This document shows, piece after piece, positions 37,801-49,910 of a stretch of DNA of 64,000 bases. The notes below the pieces were generated by a model. The model saw nothing but the letters and a program-made list of their open reading frames with translations. It did no database searches and had not been told where the DNA came from. The stretch lies in assembly GCA_037576195.1 (NCBI GenBank), contig CM075102.1:24300745-24364744 (forward strand), in the 5' to 3' direction. The translations under genes and the position numbers were made by a program. This stretch comes from Phytoseiulus persimilis (taxonomy: Eukaryota; Arthropoda; Arachnida; Mesostigmata; Phytoseiidae). Positions within the stretch are counted from its first letter, which is position 1; each line of letters begins with the position of its first letter.

Positions 37801-39018
37801 GCGATGCAACTACAAGGACACGAGACTTGTTTACAGAAGCATGACGCAGCCGACGACGGGGTTATCGCGACACCAGTCGCCATCGCTCAGAGATCCGTCC
37901 CATGGAACATGGATTCAGCCAAGTCGGATGTTGGACGCGTGATCGACCGCGTACGGCCGTCTGAATTATGGCGTCGTTACGCGCCAAGCTCCCCGTTGGC
38001 GGAGTCCAAATCAAAACGACGAACTTGATCCCTGGCTTTTTCGGGAGGAGGCTAAATCGACAAACAAAGATGATGGAATAGCATGACCGGTGTCTCGGTG
38101 GCGCCCAGATCACGTTGCTCAGCGATTCCTCGGAAAAGTTCTGCTCCGCCGAAACTTATGGCTCTCGCCGCCGGACGTCCTAATTGTTACGTATTGTCAT
38201 CCCAGATGTTGCGCGAACAGTCCACAGGCCTTCCCGTTCGTCTGCTCGGCTCTGCGCTATGCCGGGTTGGCGCGCGACGCGAGCATACGACGAGGGTGGA
38301 GTTGAAGAAACCGTGCACAGGAAACATCAAATAGGACCACATCGCCTGAGGCGCTGGCTTCGCTTGAAGGCACACGCTGACAGCTAACGACGGCAATATT
38401 CCTGCCCGATATTCCCTCGACATCTTGCCTGTCGCGGGAGTCAGAAACGCGTTTGTCTGAGCTGCAGGCACTCGAGAACGTATTCCGCGTGCCAGATTCC
38501 ATCATCGAGGGGGAATAATATCGGATGATGGCTCCGATCTGGTCAGTGTTGAGATATACACCGAAACTGAGGGAAATGAGAGTTCTCCGTTCATGAGTAT
38601 CGCTCAGATTGGGCGCGTGGCAGACTCAGACAACGAAATCAAGACGAGCCTTTCCAGTGCAACGATAATGATTACCACAGTCTTGATTCAATTCCACAGC
38701 CACAATAACCTTCCACGTGATCGCAAATACACATCCGTTACCTCCTGTCTCCTCGATTCTGAGCCTTATATCCTATTTCCCGAAATCAGACCTACAGCTC
38801 CTGCTAATCAGCCTGAATAAACCACCAGATAAATCATAGAATGACCTTTCACCTAGCACAAAACCAACCTATAGCCAAGATGAGCGAGAGAAAGAGAGCG
38901 CGCGAGTCGGTCGCAGTCCCTCCAGCCGAGAAATCCTTCCAAATAAAGGATCAAGCTGTGGACGAGCCCAGCTCTGATTCGTTTCTCCGCGAGCCCAGAA
39001 CAAATTGAAAAAAAGGTG
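34859..39018. other. No securely identified gene
   Basis: A 173-codon minus-strand frame at 35040-35561 has a balanced C-terminal half (SNFRCVANMPTVLQSILSSW) ending in a stop at 35040, and a plus-strand frame at 35254-35700 overlaps it. Frames at 36389-36883 and 37017-37629 are not recognised. A box-A-like and a box-B-like motif lie near 36886 and 36975, but they are too far apart for a tRNA. No exon chain could be built. Confidence 0.25.
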
Positions 39019-39960
39019 TTATCTCTCCCTACTGAGCAAATCTCCGCGATCCTCTACAAGTGCTCGCTGCAGGTTCTCGCTCCGGAGGATTTGCTGCATC
39101 GCGAAAATCTGCGCATCGGTTCCGCAGTAGTGAACTTTTATGCTGCAGCACGTACGGTCTCCGTCGGCGGCATTCCCCTCTTCACAATTGTCATGATCCG
39201 ATCTGAGCGACGAATATCGAGCGCCGCGGTGACGATGCCGATGATGAAACCGAATACTGATGTGCTGTACTCCTGTCCACCGAGAGAGCAGTTCGGCGCA
39301 CTGTCGTCCTTCATCCGCCGCCAGGAAACGATGCAATTTCTCTGAAATGTTGATCTTCTCTGGTGGCGCTGAAATCGCATTCACCGATTTAGAATCCCGT
39401 CCGCAAGGATTGACTCCGACTCTCGGGGGATTGACTGACCGTCCATGATGATGTTATTCACTTTATGAACGCCTTGATCACACGGGAAGCCGAGGAAACA
39501 GGGATCCTTATTGATGGAGAAGCGCACGTAGGCTTTCGATGCCTCAACCGTCAGTAGCGGGCACTCGCTCGAGAGGAACTGGCGACACGTTGAACGCGAG
39601 CATTCACTCGGGTAGACGCATTTTCCGCACGCAAGAAATGTCAAAAAGTTCACGATGTACTCGCCTACGGGGTGAAAATTACGATATGAGAGGTTACTAT
39701 AACTTACTATGACTCCGTTACCGTTCGGAACTGAACTTGAGCCGGAGGCGTTCGCCACCACACCGATGGTGAGATCCCCGAAATTCCGCCCATCCAGGTT
39801 CTCCCCGAGAACAACGCGTCCTTTTCGAGCGCAATAGGGATCATGTTCTCACCAGCACAGAAACAGGGCAACCATTAGACAAGCAACTAGAAATGATATG
39901 CCAAGGATACTCGACTTTCCGCCCCTTTTCGAATTTTCCGCGCGATTCGCGGCGAAGCAG
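39019..39960 (-). CDS. Single-pass membrane protein with cysteine-rich outer domain, unidentified
   Basis: On the minus strand an exon ending at 39853 (donor GTGAGA) reads a basic stretch (RAENSKRGGKS) followed by a 21-residue hydrophobic helix (ILGISFLVACLMVALFLCW), the pattern of a signal anchor with the N-terminus inside the cell. A second exon, 39462-39664 (acceptor CCCCGTAG, donor GTGAAT), carries a cysteine-rich segment with CGKCVYPSECSRSTC and, later, SINKDPCFLGFPCDQ. A further exon probably starts at 39368 after GATTTCAG. The frame directly after the helix (DPYCARKGRVVLGENLDGRN) is also open, and the join to the cysteine-rich exon does not keep phase with any donor I found, so the chain is incomplete. 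A short helix followed by Cys-x3-Cys and a D-P-C motif vaguely recalls M13 metallopeptidases, which are type II membrane proteins, but no catalytic motif is visible. It lies just 3' of the RdRP on the same strand. Confidence 0.5.
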
Positions 39961-40413
39961 TCCGTCGCTCAGACCGTTGCATCGGCAACGGGTCCAGTGG
40001 TAACAACTCTCTCCTGGCAAACACCGTCGCAGATCTCTTGAGCCTCTCGTACTAGAGGCCGAGCAAGCTCACGTAATGCGCCACATGCGGGCTCCGCTTC
40101 CACTTAGCGGCGCAAAGCCTACCCCCGAACCAGCACGGCAACGGTTCGCGGGCATGGTTTGCACAAGCTATCTTTGCAGTCGATTCCCCAACAGATACAG
40201 GACACAAGTGTCGCAGGAGTGACTCTTATATCGATCTCTCTCCTTTCGGGAATCACGTCTCCTGGGAAGGTGGCTCGAATGACTCTACTCGAGGAGAATC
40301 AATGCTCCAGGGTCTCAAACTTTCGGAATGGAGGTTTCGTCATAATCCAATGGAGTCTTCCTCGTTGATCGCGACCGGTAAGAGCTGGTTGGTATGTCCT
40401 GCCACCCTCTTCT

Positions 40414-43400
40414 TTAAGAAGCGGCCTCGCTCATCGCGCGCCCGAGGGGCGCTGGCGAGAGTGAAGCCCGGAATCCTTGTCGAGTAGGATACAAGAACGA
40501 TCTTGATATCATCACTTTCAACTTACCAACAGTTGTCAAGTGGTTGGGTAAGGCGATCGCATCGGCAAAGCTGCGGTATATCGTTTCAAAACATTCAGCG
40601 CAGATGATGGGGTCCTTGGCCTGGTGCGCGATTCCTGACGAGTGCGCGTTGCCGATTCGGGACCCTCGATCCAAACGTCCGAGCCACTCGGTGAGATGGG
40701 CTCTGACACTCTGGTGTGACGTTACCAAGGAGAGCTTCCCGAGACGTTCGTCGATTACGCGAACGAGAATATTCTCTCGACATTCACTCAGCTCGTGTAC
40801 AGTCAACATCGCTGCAAGATCAGAGACACCTGTCATTATCTTATCCCGGCGTCATGGCCGCGAGCTGCAGTCGGTGCAGTTGAATGACTCTGTTGATAAG
40901 TACTAATGCCAGACAGGTGGGCCTGCGTTGAAGCATGGCTGCGAGCGGGACTCACAGGGATAGGTCTGACGTAGCCACCACTTAGCTTCGAGCAGAACGT
41001 GGGCGATACACCACGGGAAGCTGTAGAAGGCTCCTTCGGTTAGAGGTTGGAGGGCGTAGGCTGCCATAAACCAGGACGAGGCTTTTTGTAGACGCAACAT
41101 CCGTCTGTCCTCGGCTGCATGCGCCCCCAGAACAATGCAGTCATTTTTGAGCTCAGCAAAAAACTGCTCCCGGGTCTCCTCCATCAGGGCGGTCTTCTGT
41201 CTCTCCACGAGCAGCGCGACCGAGGCTTTTTCGGCACGTGACTGAAGTATTGAAAAGATTTTCACTCGAAAACGTCCAACCGCTGTCGATCCCTCCCTGA
41301 AAAACTCCTCTGGAGCCTACTGTTGTTTGCGTCCGTTTTTTCCTTGGGCACCGTGTGGCCATCGACCCGCCGTCGCCTATAGTTCTCAAGAACTTCGGGA
41401 CTGAGCTATCTCACTGCACCGCTCGAGAGAGGCAACGGCTCCCGGTTCAATTCTGAGAAGGGGTCGATGCCCTGACAGCTTGCTGATTGAATAGTGGCTC
41501 GAGTCATAACTGCTGGAACGGGCAGAGAAGCTTCTCAGCGAAAAAGCTCCGAGGCAACGGGGATCCGTACTCACCGCGTCGAAAGTATTCAGGGTTCCGA
41601 TGCGGCCGCTGAACACTTCTCCCTCTGACATTATGCCGTGCTGGTCCATGATGTTGGCCAGACGCTGGTTATATCTTCGCATCGCTGTGTGCGCGTCGTC
41701 CCGGAACATCTGCCAGCCGGGAACCTCCAGCGGGGAGAACTTATGACCACTGCTCAACTGCGTATCGTTGACCGACATGATCTGTCGCACAGTACGGTAA
41801 AGGATGCCCAGAGCTTTGTTCGACTGATATGAGTGCTTGTGGTCCCCTTTCTCCATGAAGTCTGGGAATTTCTCGGGCTTCTCGTTTGGATGGAGGTCCA
41901 CCGAGTGGCCGGTTTTGGCGAAGTCGAGAGCTTTCGAGGCTTTGTCCACCAGAGCCAAACACTTCTCTGAGATCAGGCCGCTCTGGTCGGCCCAGGCGAG
42001 ATGCGCATTCGATATTATTCCTATCATATCGTTGGCTATGTAGCTGCACAGGAAGCTGACTTCGTGGATCGGTCTCTGATACAGGTTCATGACACCGAGC
42101 GGTTTGTCGTCGTAGAGGTGGGGCTCGACGTTCTCCGCGAAAATTAGATCGTCTTTCCAGATACAGATGTATTCGTCGCCGTCGAGATCCGAGCCCGACA
42201 TCTCGAAAGGGTGTGGCGCTCTCCCGTTCGACGGGAACACGATGCAGTCTCGGATATGGTGCAGTTGAGGTATGTCGACGGCGCGGAGGCGGCGAACGTC
42301 CCCCGGATGGAGACACGGACACTTCGTGACGACCACGTCGGCCTCGACGACTCGCGTCGTCGCCTGGCTGATCTGAAATGGAGTTCCCTCTGAGCGGTTT
42401 CCGCGACTACAAGGCTCCGAGAGTGCCAAGGTGCGATGCGGGGTTCGCATCCAGCTGCGGAGAGACTGAATTTGACAAGTGCGAAAGATTCTTGGATGGG
42501 GGTCGAACGGGACAAAGGAGTTGAAGGTTCAGCGCTGATCGAAGTGATCAGAGAATCCGATCGCTCACTCGCGTCCGTGTCCGCGAGTCTCGAAATCTCG
42601 AGAGATCAGGAACGGTGCGTTCCTCGCGTGACGCTTTTCGGCGACCTCTACGTCATCAGCAGGTCCCCGAGACGTGTGGACGTCACTCGACTCGCATCCT
42701 GGTGGGAAAACCGCGATAACCTGCAGGAAACTCACGTCCGAATAGGGCATCTCTGTGAACTGGATGAAAACCTGGCCGTATTGCAGGAGGCCTGTTTCGT
42801 CGACCACGCCGAGCATGTTGCGACCCTCGTTCACCGGGATGGCGATGTTGGCTTTCTCTCTGAGGCTTACCAGCGAGGTTTTCAATAAATCGAAAAGCAT
42901 CTGAGTAAAGAAGGGATCCTGCACGAGCTGCCACCCGGTCTCCGCAAGGCCATAGAACGGTATCGGTGTTTTCACAAAGCTCGTCAGTACTCGCAATGCC
43001 GAAGCCTCGCAAACCAAAGAGTCGGCTATCTGGAGAATCATTTCCAGCTCCAGCCTCAAGAATACCTGGAACGAAATCAGCAGTTTATTCCTGGATCCGG
43101 AGACTCGAACAGATCGACGGTTGAGCGCAAGTTCCACCGACGAAAAAATAATACTTTCTGCGTAGCTTGCAACAACATTCGACCACTCACGTCAATTTTA
43201 ACTCCATGGTGTTCAAGGATCGCGATGAAAGGTCGGTTCAAGAACATGTTCATTGGAGCCGACCATTTTATTACCTCGAGTTTGCGATTCGAATTACACT
43301 CAAACTTCACCATACTTTTCCTGAGAACGAGCCGCCGACCTTCGAGGGAGGGATCTAGACAAACCATGCCTTTGCAGCCCCTGAAATCACCCCATATGAT

Positions 43401-46400
43401 CTATTTCTCGCAAATACCATCCGACAGCGGAATATCGAGTTCATTGGATCGCCTCTTTCTCGTTTCAGGTACAGCCCAGGAGGCTCCCCAACCCGGCCTA
43501 GGCCCCGACTGAGGCTCCTCAACGCTAGGTCCGTACAAAAAGGAAAAGAATTCTCTTTTCTGGACTGCATATCAAGTACGTGCCTGCCTCCTACCCGCCG
43601 AGGATCTAATTCGGAGTTTCGAACACTGAACTTCGACAAGTCGTAGACTAACTTTCGAGCACAACCGCGCGGTGCGGCAAGCTAGCCTCTCCGTACGGTA
43701 GCAAAAAAGGGAAAGCTGATGACATGTTCGTTAGAATAACGTGGTTATGAAGATCAGGGAAGAAAGTGCGCGACTGCTCAAGTCGGGTCGGGAGTCAGGA
43801 CAGAGCTTGAGGTGCCACTGGCAGAATAAAAGCGGCAAGTCCTCATCGAAGCCTTGTATCCGACTGGAACAACGCTCCATGACCTCGAGTCCATCACGAT
43901 CAACGAACCAATCTCGAACCACAGCCTTGACCACTCGGGAATTGCGCCGCGGCGCGGACGGTCCGAGCGAAGCTGCAGCACAGAATCTCTTACCTGTAGC
44001 GGATTTGCAAGGCCGAAGGCGGTGAGACGATGTGGGGCAAACGCTCCCACACTCCCTCCAAAAGACTGCGAGAAATCTTTCCACAGCCATCGGAGAAGCA
44101 ATATGGCTTCTTCGACGTCGGGTGCACGCTGTCCGGGTACCAAATATCATCCTCGTGGACCTCCTCTAGTGGGGTGACTTCAACGGTCTCCTGCACGTGG
44201 GAAAAAATGTCAAGCTCCAAAACCACTCGATGGGATCAGTTGCGTACGACATGGCACGCCATCTCTCCGGGGAACTGGGAGCAAGAACAAGTGTTGGGCG
44301 TTCAAACCTGCGTCGACGAAAAACATTGCCCCATTCGAGCCATCCGGGTGGCAACGTTGCTGATATTGCTGAAGTCCCCCATCCATTGTCGGATCGAAGC
44401 GGCGTCGAAGCCCGAGGGATCCAATGCGTAGAACCAAACGCCGTGGTCCCGCAGCTGCGACGACGAGGCTGCAACGTACATGTACTTGCGACCACCGATC
44501 TGAAAGTCGGACAAACTGCTGCGTCTCGATCCACAGCCAGGTGAATATCGAATGAAGTAGGGGTGGAGCTCAAAATTCGGAACGAGGGAGCCTATCTCGA
44601 CGCTTGCGACGAATCCATCCACTGGACGCAGCCTTCGAGTTCGTCCTGAGCTACGGCTGCGGAAGTTTGGCGGAAGAGTACCGTGATTCCACTACGGATG
44701 TGATCCCCAACGACGTGGTTTAGGAACAGCAGCTTCTCCCTCATATTGAGTACGGAGAATGTCAACTTGTCGAGATTGTCGTCACGGAAGCAAACGCGAA
44801 TCGCGTACTCGGAGTCGAAATGTCTCAGAATACGATTCTGTGTGTGCAGGTCGGGGAATCGCAGGATCATTCTTGTCGGGGTGACGAAAACTCGGCGCAC
44901 GTAAACCGTTCCCGGCACTGGAAGCAAAGCTCCGTTGGAATAAATCGGACCGACGCTCTACGAATTCACACCTCCCGCTCGTGGTTCAGGAAGCGGTAGA
45001 TTAAGCTTTTGAAAGGAAACGAATCTCCCACTCTGAATGACTTCCGAACGAACCGGGCATTTCGCGAGCCTTGCCGTCGGACGAGTAGTGCTCTGTGAAG
45101 AGCATTTCGAGAGCCGCTTCGAAAGCGATAATAGCTCCGTTTTCGAGCGAAGTGAAAACGTCTTCCAGAGCAAGGTTCAGCGATTGGGGAGACTTGAGTT
45201 CCAAAGCCCGGATCAGAGCTAGGACCTCTTGAACCCTGTTGTACGCGAAGAGTTGATCGATGATCTGGAACAGTGAAGCAGAATAAGAAGCAGAGCCTCC
45301 TGCGCGGAGAGAGGTCCCGGGCAATATTATTCAATATGGGCCACCAGTCACGTCGGCGGCGAAAGGGAGACGGTAAAAACCTCATTGCTCCACGAGAACA
45401 ACGCACAGACGGCGTACTTGATTTCGAACGATTTAAGGAGCGAGATAAAGGCTTCCTGAACGGCTCGTAACCTGGCTTTGTCGACGGGATGTATTAATCT
45501 TCGTTCCACACGACAGTAAGCGACTTCGCCGTAGTGGGAGACTTTGCGACTCACACGGGATATCAGATTGTTCAGCTGTAACGTAGACAATAGGTTGTGG
45601 TTGAGCCGCTTCCGTATGCTTCGAAGTGGAGCCGGAGATCCGACGAAAGGGACCGATGTGGCGCTCCATTTTCGAAGGGAGTGTCCGGGTAGGAACCGCA
45701 CTCGGCTTGCCATGATGAGTGAAAGCTCCAAATACGCCGTCGACGAACGCGTCATTCGGCGTCTTTGCCCCATATGAACGTGAGGCTGCTTTTGACACGA
45801 CGATTCGTCAGCGTCGCGCTAATTCCTCGACGTCTCACCGCGATAAAACACGTCCGAGGAACGTCCGCACAAGACTTACGTGCGTGGAAATCTGCCACCG
45901 TTCGTACAAGTTCTAGTGGGAGCACGTATGTTCCCCTCGTGTGTCTCCACATACGCTATCGGATGGCTTGCCTTCCCTTCGGCCGCAGAGAATACATTTT
46001 TCTGCCTGTGGTCCTCGCCGTCTCTGGGTGGAATCGTGCCCAGCAAGCTTATGGGTGACTCGAAACGTACCAGGAATCCGTTGTCTGATCGGATGTATTC
46101 AGAAAAACCCTCTGTAGGCCCTCCTAAAACCGCGATCGACAGGATGGAAGTCGATCACTGTCATGGTCGACGTTACCATTGCGGTACAGGTCGGACATGG
46201 CGTGATTTTCACCGAGCCAACCGGGACGGGCTCTTGGGAATATTCCACTGCGTAGCCGACGATCGGATCGAGCGAAAATCGAATTCGGTTCAGGACGGTG
46301 GTGCCAACGTTTTACTGGCTCTGGGTAAGCTCTCGACTGCTGTTGGAGCCATCGTAAAAACAGTGTTATCTGGAAGCGATTGCTGCTCACCGTTGCCGTC

Positions 46401-47107
46401 GCCCCCCTGGCGAGGAGACTTATTGTGAGACAGCTACCGAACTCGGTTGCCGTTGGGAACGAAGCATCGAACGTGTCCAAATCGTGCTTTCTCTGGTACG
46501 TCGCGATGTCCTCCAAACGAAGCTCCCCACTTGACGATGCCAAGTGACTCTCGAGCTGCTTGTTGTCAACAAAGGACACCAAGCTCACCTGCCGTATATG
46601 AGTTGTAATGGGAACGCTGCTACCTCTCTGAGTTTGGGAGCGGCTTTCGTTCGGCTTGATCACGGGAGCTCTGAATCCGTTAATTCTTTCACTCCCAACT
46701 CACCGCTCGCAAATGAAGCAACAGATAGACGTGATTATTGTCCTGTATTGTGACGAGCATCTTACGGATTTGGTTATAGCGGATAAGAACTCGCAGAACG
46801 CCCACATTCGGACGCTCGAGGAACATGGACAGAGTTTGCGCAGAGTGGTCGAACACGCTGAGTGCAGCTCCGAGGCGGTGATGTTCGCAGAAAATCGAGC
46901 TCCCTAAGAAAAACCGAGAGGAGAATTGTCGACGAAAATCGAGATGGCAGCACTCTCCTAGTGCTGCATCGAGATTATTGCTGGCTGCGTATACGTACCG
47001 ACAACGTTTCCAATGGATAGCTCACACAGCTGGATTTCGTGAGAACGTTCCCATGACGCTGTCGGCAGAAGATGGTGAGGGAGTGTCGGCAGAGCCCATA
47101 ATGGCAT
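40414..47107 (-). CDS. Eukaryotic cellular RNA-dependent RNA polymerase (RNA-silencing type)
   Basis: Copies single-stranded RNA into double-stranded RNA, feeding Dicer or making secondary small RNAs. Read on the minus strand, exons are 47107-46999, 46903-46704, 46627-46177, 46123-45880, 45762-45381, 45264-about 45054, 44917-44682, 44499-44308, 44190-43994, 43380-43191, 43065-42736, 42372-41575, 41241-40956, 40811-40527 and 40451-40414 (TAA). Phases join throughout and give about 1,382 residues, normal for the family. Landmarks in order: VRRVFVTPTR (about 537-550), SSSQLRDHGVWF (about 620), CFSDGCGKIS (about 706), GRNMLGVVDETG (about 885-896), YGQVF, CLHPGDVR, and the catalytic loop SGSDLDGDEY with DLDGD at about 976-980 (bases 42175-42189). 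All three metal-binding aspartates of DxDGD are present. The C-terminal KASSWF and FPW motifs are in the 41241-40956 exon. Least certain: the start ATG, the 45762 acceptor, the 45054 donor, and weak donors GTACTC (44681) and GTTTGA (44307). No frameshift or premature stop is seen, so the gene looks functional. Confidence 0.93.
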
Positions 47108-47561
47108 TTGTTGACACCAATTTTCGAGTAGTTTCTGCTGGCTATACTCTACCGACAGAACCGAGCCCTGCAGCAGTAGACGAAACACGACCTGCGCAAT
47201 ACAACTTTGTGCGGGAAGGCGGAAAAATAAATGGCGAGGGCTGATCGAAGCTCGAGTGAAGACGAACTCGCATCGATCGAAAGATCCAGGGAGGGCAGGC
47301 TCGAGAAATATATCTCTCACGAAAAAACGAGGAAAGACGTTGAGCTTACCACCTGCACAGCGTCTTCATAATATTTCGGGCGAGGTTTAGGGGTCAACTC
47401 TCGAAGACTCCACGACCTACGGTAGAGAACACTGCCCGTTTCTATTTGCGCATGCTCTTCATGAACGTTTCGCAGAGAAATAACTTCTACAACTCATCCG
47501 AGGACAATCTACGAGCCCGCACGCTGATAGTAGTCATTAAATATTGTCTAAAACAAGAATC

Positions 47562-48036
47562 TTACGCTAAGAGAGTCTGACGACGGAAAAATTCTTCGAT
47601 TAGCTTAAGGTGAATCATAACGTCTCCATGAAAATGCACTGTGATATCGAAACTGAAATGAATTTTCATCGTAGAAAGAGACCACGGAACTGAACCAAGA
47701 CTTCGGGAATGTCGGGAATCCTTGAAACTCAGCGCTGTCGCCAAGCGAGCGTAGAGAATGGGAACGAATCGGTGACCGGAAACATGAAGGGCAGTCATGG
47801 CCAGACAGTTTTGGACGTTTGCTACGGGACGACTCGCAAGAACTGCACTGACGTCTAACACTCGAAGCCAGCATGAGAAGTTCTCGGAAGGGCTCTGCAG
47901 CAAAATGTTGAGAAAACAACTCACGTCTTGGGATCGGCTTGATGAGATCGCTGGTTACATCGGAGCCGCATGACCGTTCTCCCGGAATCCGGTAAAAGAT
48001 TCGTCGAAGCCTACGGTCTTGTTGCAACCACCACGT
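47562..48036 (-). CDS. Two 3' exons of an unidentified gene upstream of the RdRP
   Basis: Minus strand. An exon ending at 47925 (strong donor GTGAGT) reads LRRIFYRIPGERSCGSD and ISDLIKPIPR-like residues in one frame. The next exon runs from 47842 (acceptor GTCAGTGCAG) to a TAA at 47562-47564. The first ends in phase 1 and the second starts in phase 1, so they join without a shift. The last exon is about 93 residues, hydrophobic and His/Phe-rich (LHVSGHRFVPILYARLATAL, then FSFDITVHFHGDVMIHLKLI). The start of the first exon is unknown; its frame is closed by a stop near 48040. The gene is on the same strand as the RdRP and ends about 450 bp before its proposed start codon. No family recognised. 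Confidence 0.45.
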
Positions 48037-48204
48037 CACTCATGTAGTTACACTCAGAACACTGAGAACTCAAGAACAGCGTCCCCCGGAAACAGCTGTG
48101 TTTTCGGAGCGGGTCCAGGCGGAAGAACGCCCAGCTGCTCACGGCCCGGCCTTTGAAGTCATATGAAACACCGACCGGTTATGCGTTATTTGCACGCACG
48201 CTGA

Positions 48205-48459
48205 TTACAATAACAATAGTTCGAGCAGTACATTTTCGCGAATGAATGGAATCGGATCTATCTCTCCGACCACTATGGTAGACGAAGTTACAGAGTAGGA
48301 ACGGAAATTCTCTGCGCTTGTCTCAATGAATGGCGTTGGGCTATCACTCTGAAAAATATCAGAAGGACCTCCGTTCCTTGATGTGATGGTCCCGTGAATT
48401 CTCCACGGACATCCTGGGAACTTCATATCGGAAGAGACAGATCCCGCCCGGACGCTGTG
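48205..48459 (-). CDS. C-terminal coding segment, unidentified
   Basis: The minus-strand frame is open from 48459 to a TAA at 48205. A very good acceptor (TGATATTTTTCAG) at 48349-48361 suggests that the true exon starts at 48348, giving 47 residues rich in Ser/Thr and ending in a hydrophobic run (EIDPIPFIRENVLLELLLL). Without the splice, an ATG at 48426 would give 73 residues. It could be the end of a gene upstream of the 47.6-kb pair. No family recognised. Confidence 0.38.
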   Translation of the reverse strand, partial: HSVRAGSVSSDMKFPGCPWRIHGTITSRNGGPSDIFQSDSPTPFIETSAENFRSYSVTSSTIVVGEIDPIPFIRENVLLELLLL

Positions 48460-49023
48460 TCAATATTTATCGCCTCGGTCGGCAAGCGATCCGGAGCTCG
48501 AGAGAGTGGACCGACAACTGGGAAGAATAAACGATCCGATCAATACGGAGAGCTTTGGAAGTTTCTGGAACGGGCGCCGACGACGAAGTGATTTTGACGC
48601 GAACGCCCGAAGCTCATTCATCTCCTCCGGATTGCGCCATCGGAGTGGCTCACGGTTTCTCGCGGCGTTTCATTGGTCCGTCACATCAGCTCTCGGCGAG
48701 TTAAGTGTTTCTTTAAGCAAGTTGCGGAGAGGGTTTTATCAAGATTGTACATTCTATGAACAGGGGTTTTTGCGGGAGATGTAGTGATGGATGACTCGGT
48801 TAGCTGCTCCTCGTGTGCAAGTCGTGGAGCTCGAGCTGAGCGTTCACTGCCTTTCCGCAGAATTACTCCGCCTGGGGGACATATGAGCATCAATCTTGGC
48901 TGGCAAACTGGTCCCCTTGTCTGGGCACTGGCATTTCTGATGCGAACGCCTACGCCTCACAATATGGACGCGTTTGATCTATAAGCATACTTCTTCCATC
49001 GAGGAGCCGAACCGCATGCATAA
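48460..49023. other. No securely identified gene
   Basis: Short frames on both strands at 48506-48784 plus and 48681-48893 minus, without splice or family support. Confidence 0.25.
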
Positions 49024-49254
49024 ACGATCGATGAGCCAAAATATGACCTCGCTGTCGAGCCAGACTTGAATTGCGCCGGTATACCCATCGAATGTCTACG
49101 TTGGGAACACTTGGAGAAATGCGGAATGTCTCGCGAGTTTCTGCTGTGCGGATATCTCGATTCCCGTGGGGATGGAAATGTAGGAAAATTGATCGTTTCC
49201 ACCAATCGTTCTGCGCAACTCGCGAGGAGGATCGACTGTGCTCTCTTGAGCTGA
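49024..49254 (+). CDS. Candidate C-terminal exon, unidentified
   Basis: A plus-strand frame of 76 codons with balanced composition (DEPKYDLAVEPDLNCAGIP, ECLRWEHLEKCGMSREFLLC) ends in a TGA at 49254. No ATG precedes it, so it would be a last exon. The minus strand is also open across the same bases. It ends just before the tandem array at 49.27 kb. Confidence 0.28.
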   Translation, partial: TIDEPKYDLAVEPDLNCAGIPIECLRWEHLEKCGMSREFLLCGYLDSRGDGNVGKLIVSTNRSAQLARRIDCALLS

Positions 49255-49271
49255 TCAGCTGTGAGCTAACA

Positions 49272-49385
49272 GCGACATTTTGGCTCCGGACATCTCGGCC
49301 TGAAGACATCCCGGCCCCGAGACATCCCGGCCGTAGATATTTCAGCTCCGGAATATTTTGGTCCTGATACTATTCTGCTCCGAAC
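49272..49385 (+). repeat. Degenerate 15-17-bp tandem array left of the fold-back element
   Basis: Successive units share a GACATCCCGGCCCCGA-like core (for example GACATCTCGGCCTGAA, GACATCCCGGCCCCGA, GACATCCCGGCCGTAG, then GATATTTCAGCTCCGG-type variants). A similar but more decayed array in inverted orientation lies right of the element at about 51158-51240. Confidence 0.7.
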
Positions 49386-49910
49386 AGTGGCAACGAGGAA
49401 TTTTCCAATTCGAAATATCCACATGGCATGAAAATCACAAAAAGTCACCATGTACGGGGTAGTCATCGTAAGTCGGGAATTTTCTTACTCTCTCTTCTTT
49501 TGCTCATAAATCGGTGACTTTTTTCTTTCATTCGATAGCTGGAAGGATGGCGCATTTTTTTCTTCTCGGTTTTTGTGAATCGGTGGAAAACTGAATTTCG
49601 CAAATCGGCTCAAAGATTGCCATTTTTTTCAAGTTTTTCAAAAAAAACAGTCGGCAAACTTCCGAAGTCGACCGATCGAATTCGTAAGTGTCAAGGTCGA
49701 CGCGGGATAAGATGCTGCTCAAACGCCCGGCAGCTCCAGATTTCTAGCTCAGGACCTATGAGGAGGACGAAAGATCGTTTCAACCTTGACCTCAACATCG
49801 ACCGCCTGACAAGATCGCGTCCTCTTTGCATTTTGGCCCTCATTTCCTCAGGGAAGCCGAGTTCGGGAAATTTTCCGATGGTAAAAAGTTCTTAGAATGG
49901 TCCAAGCTAC

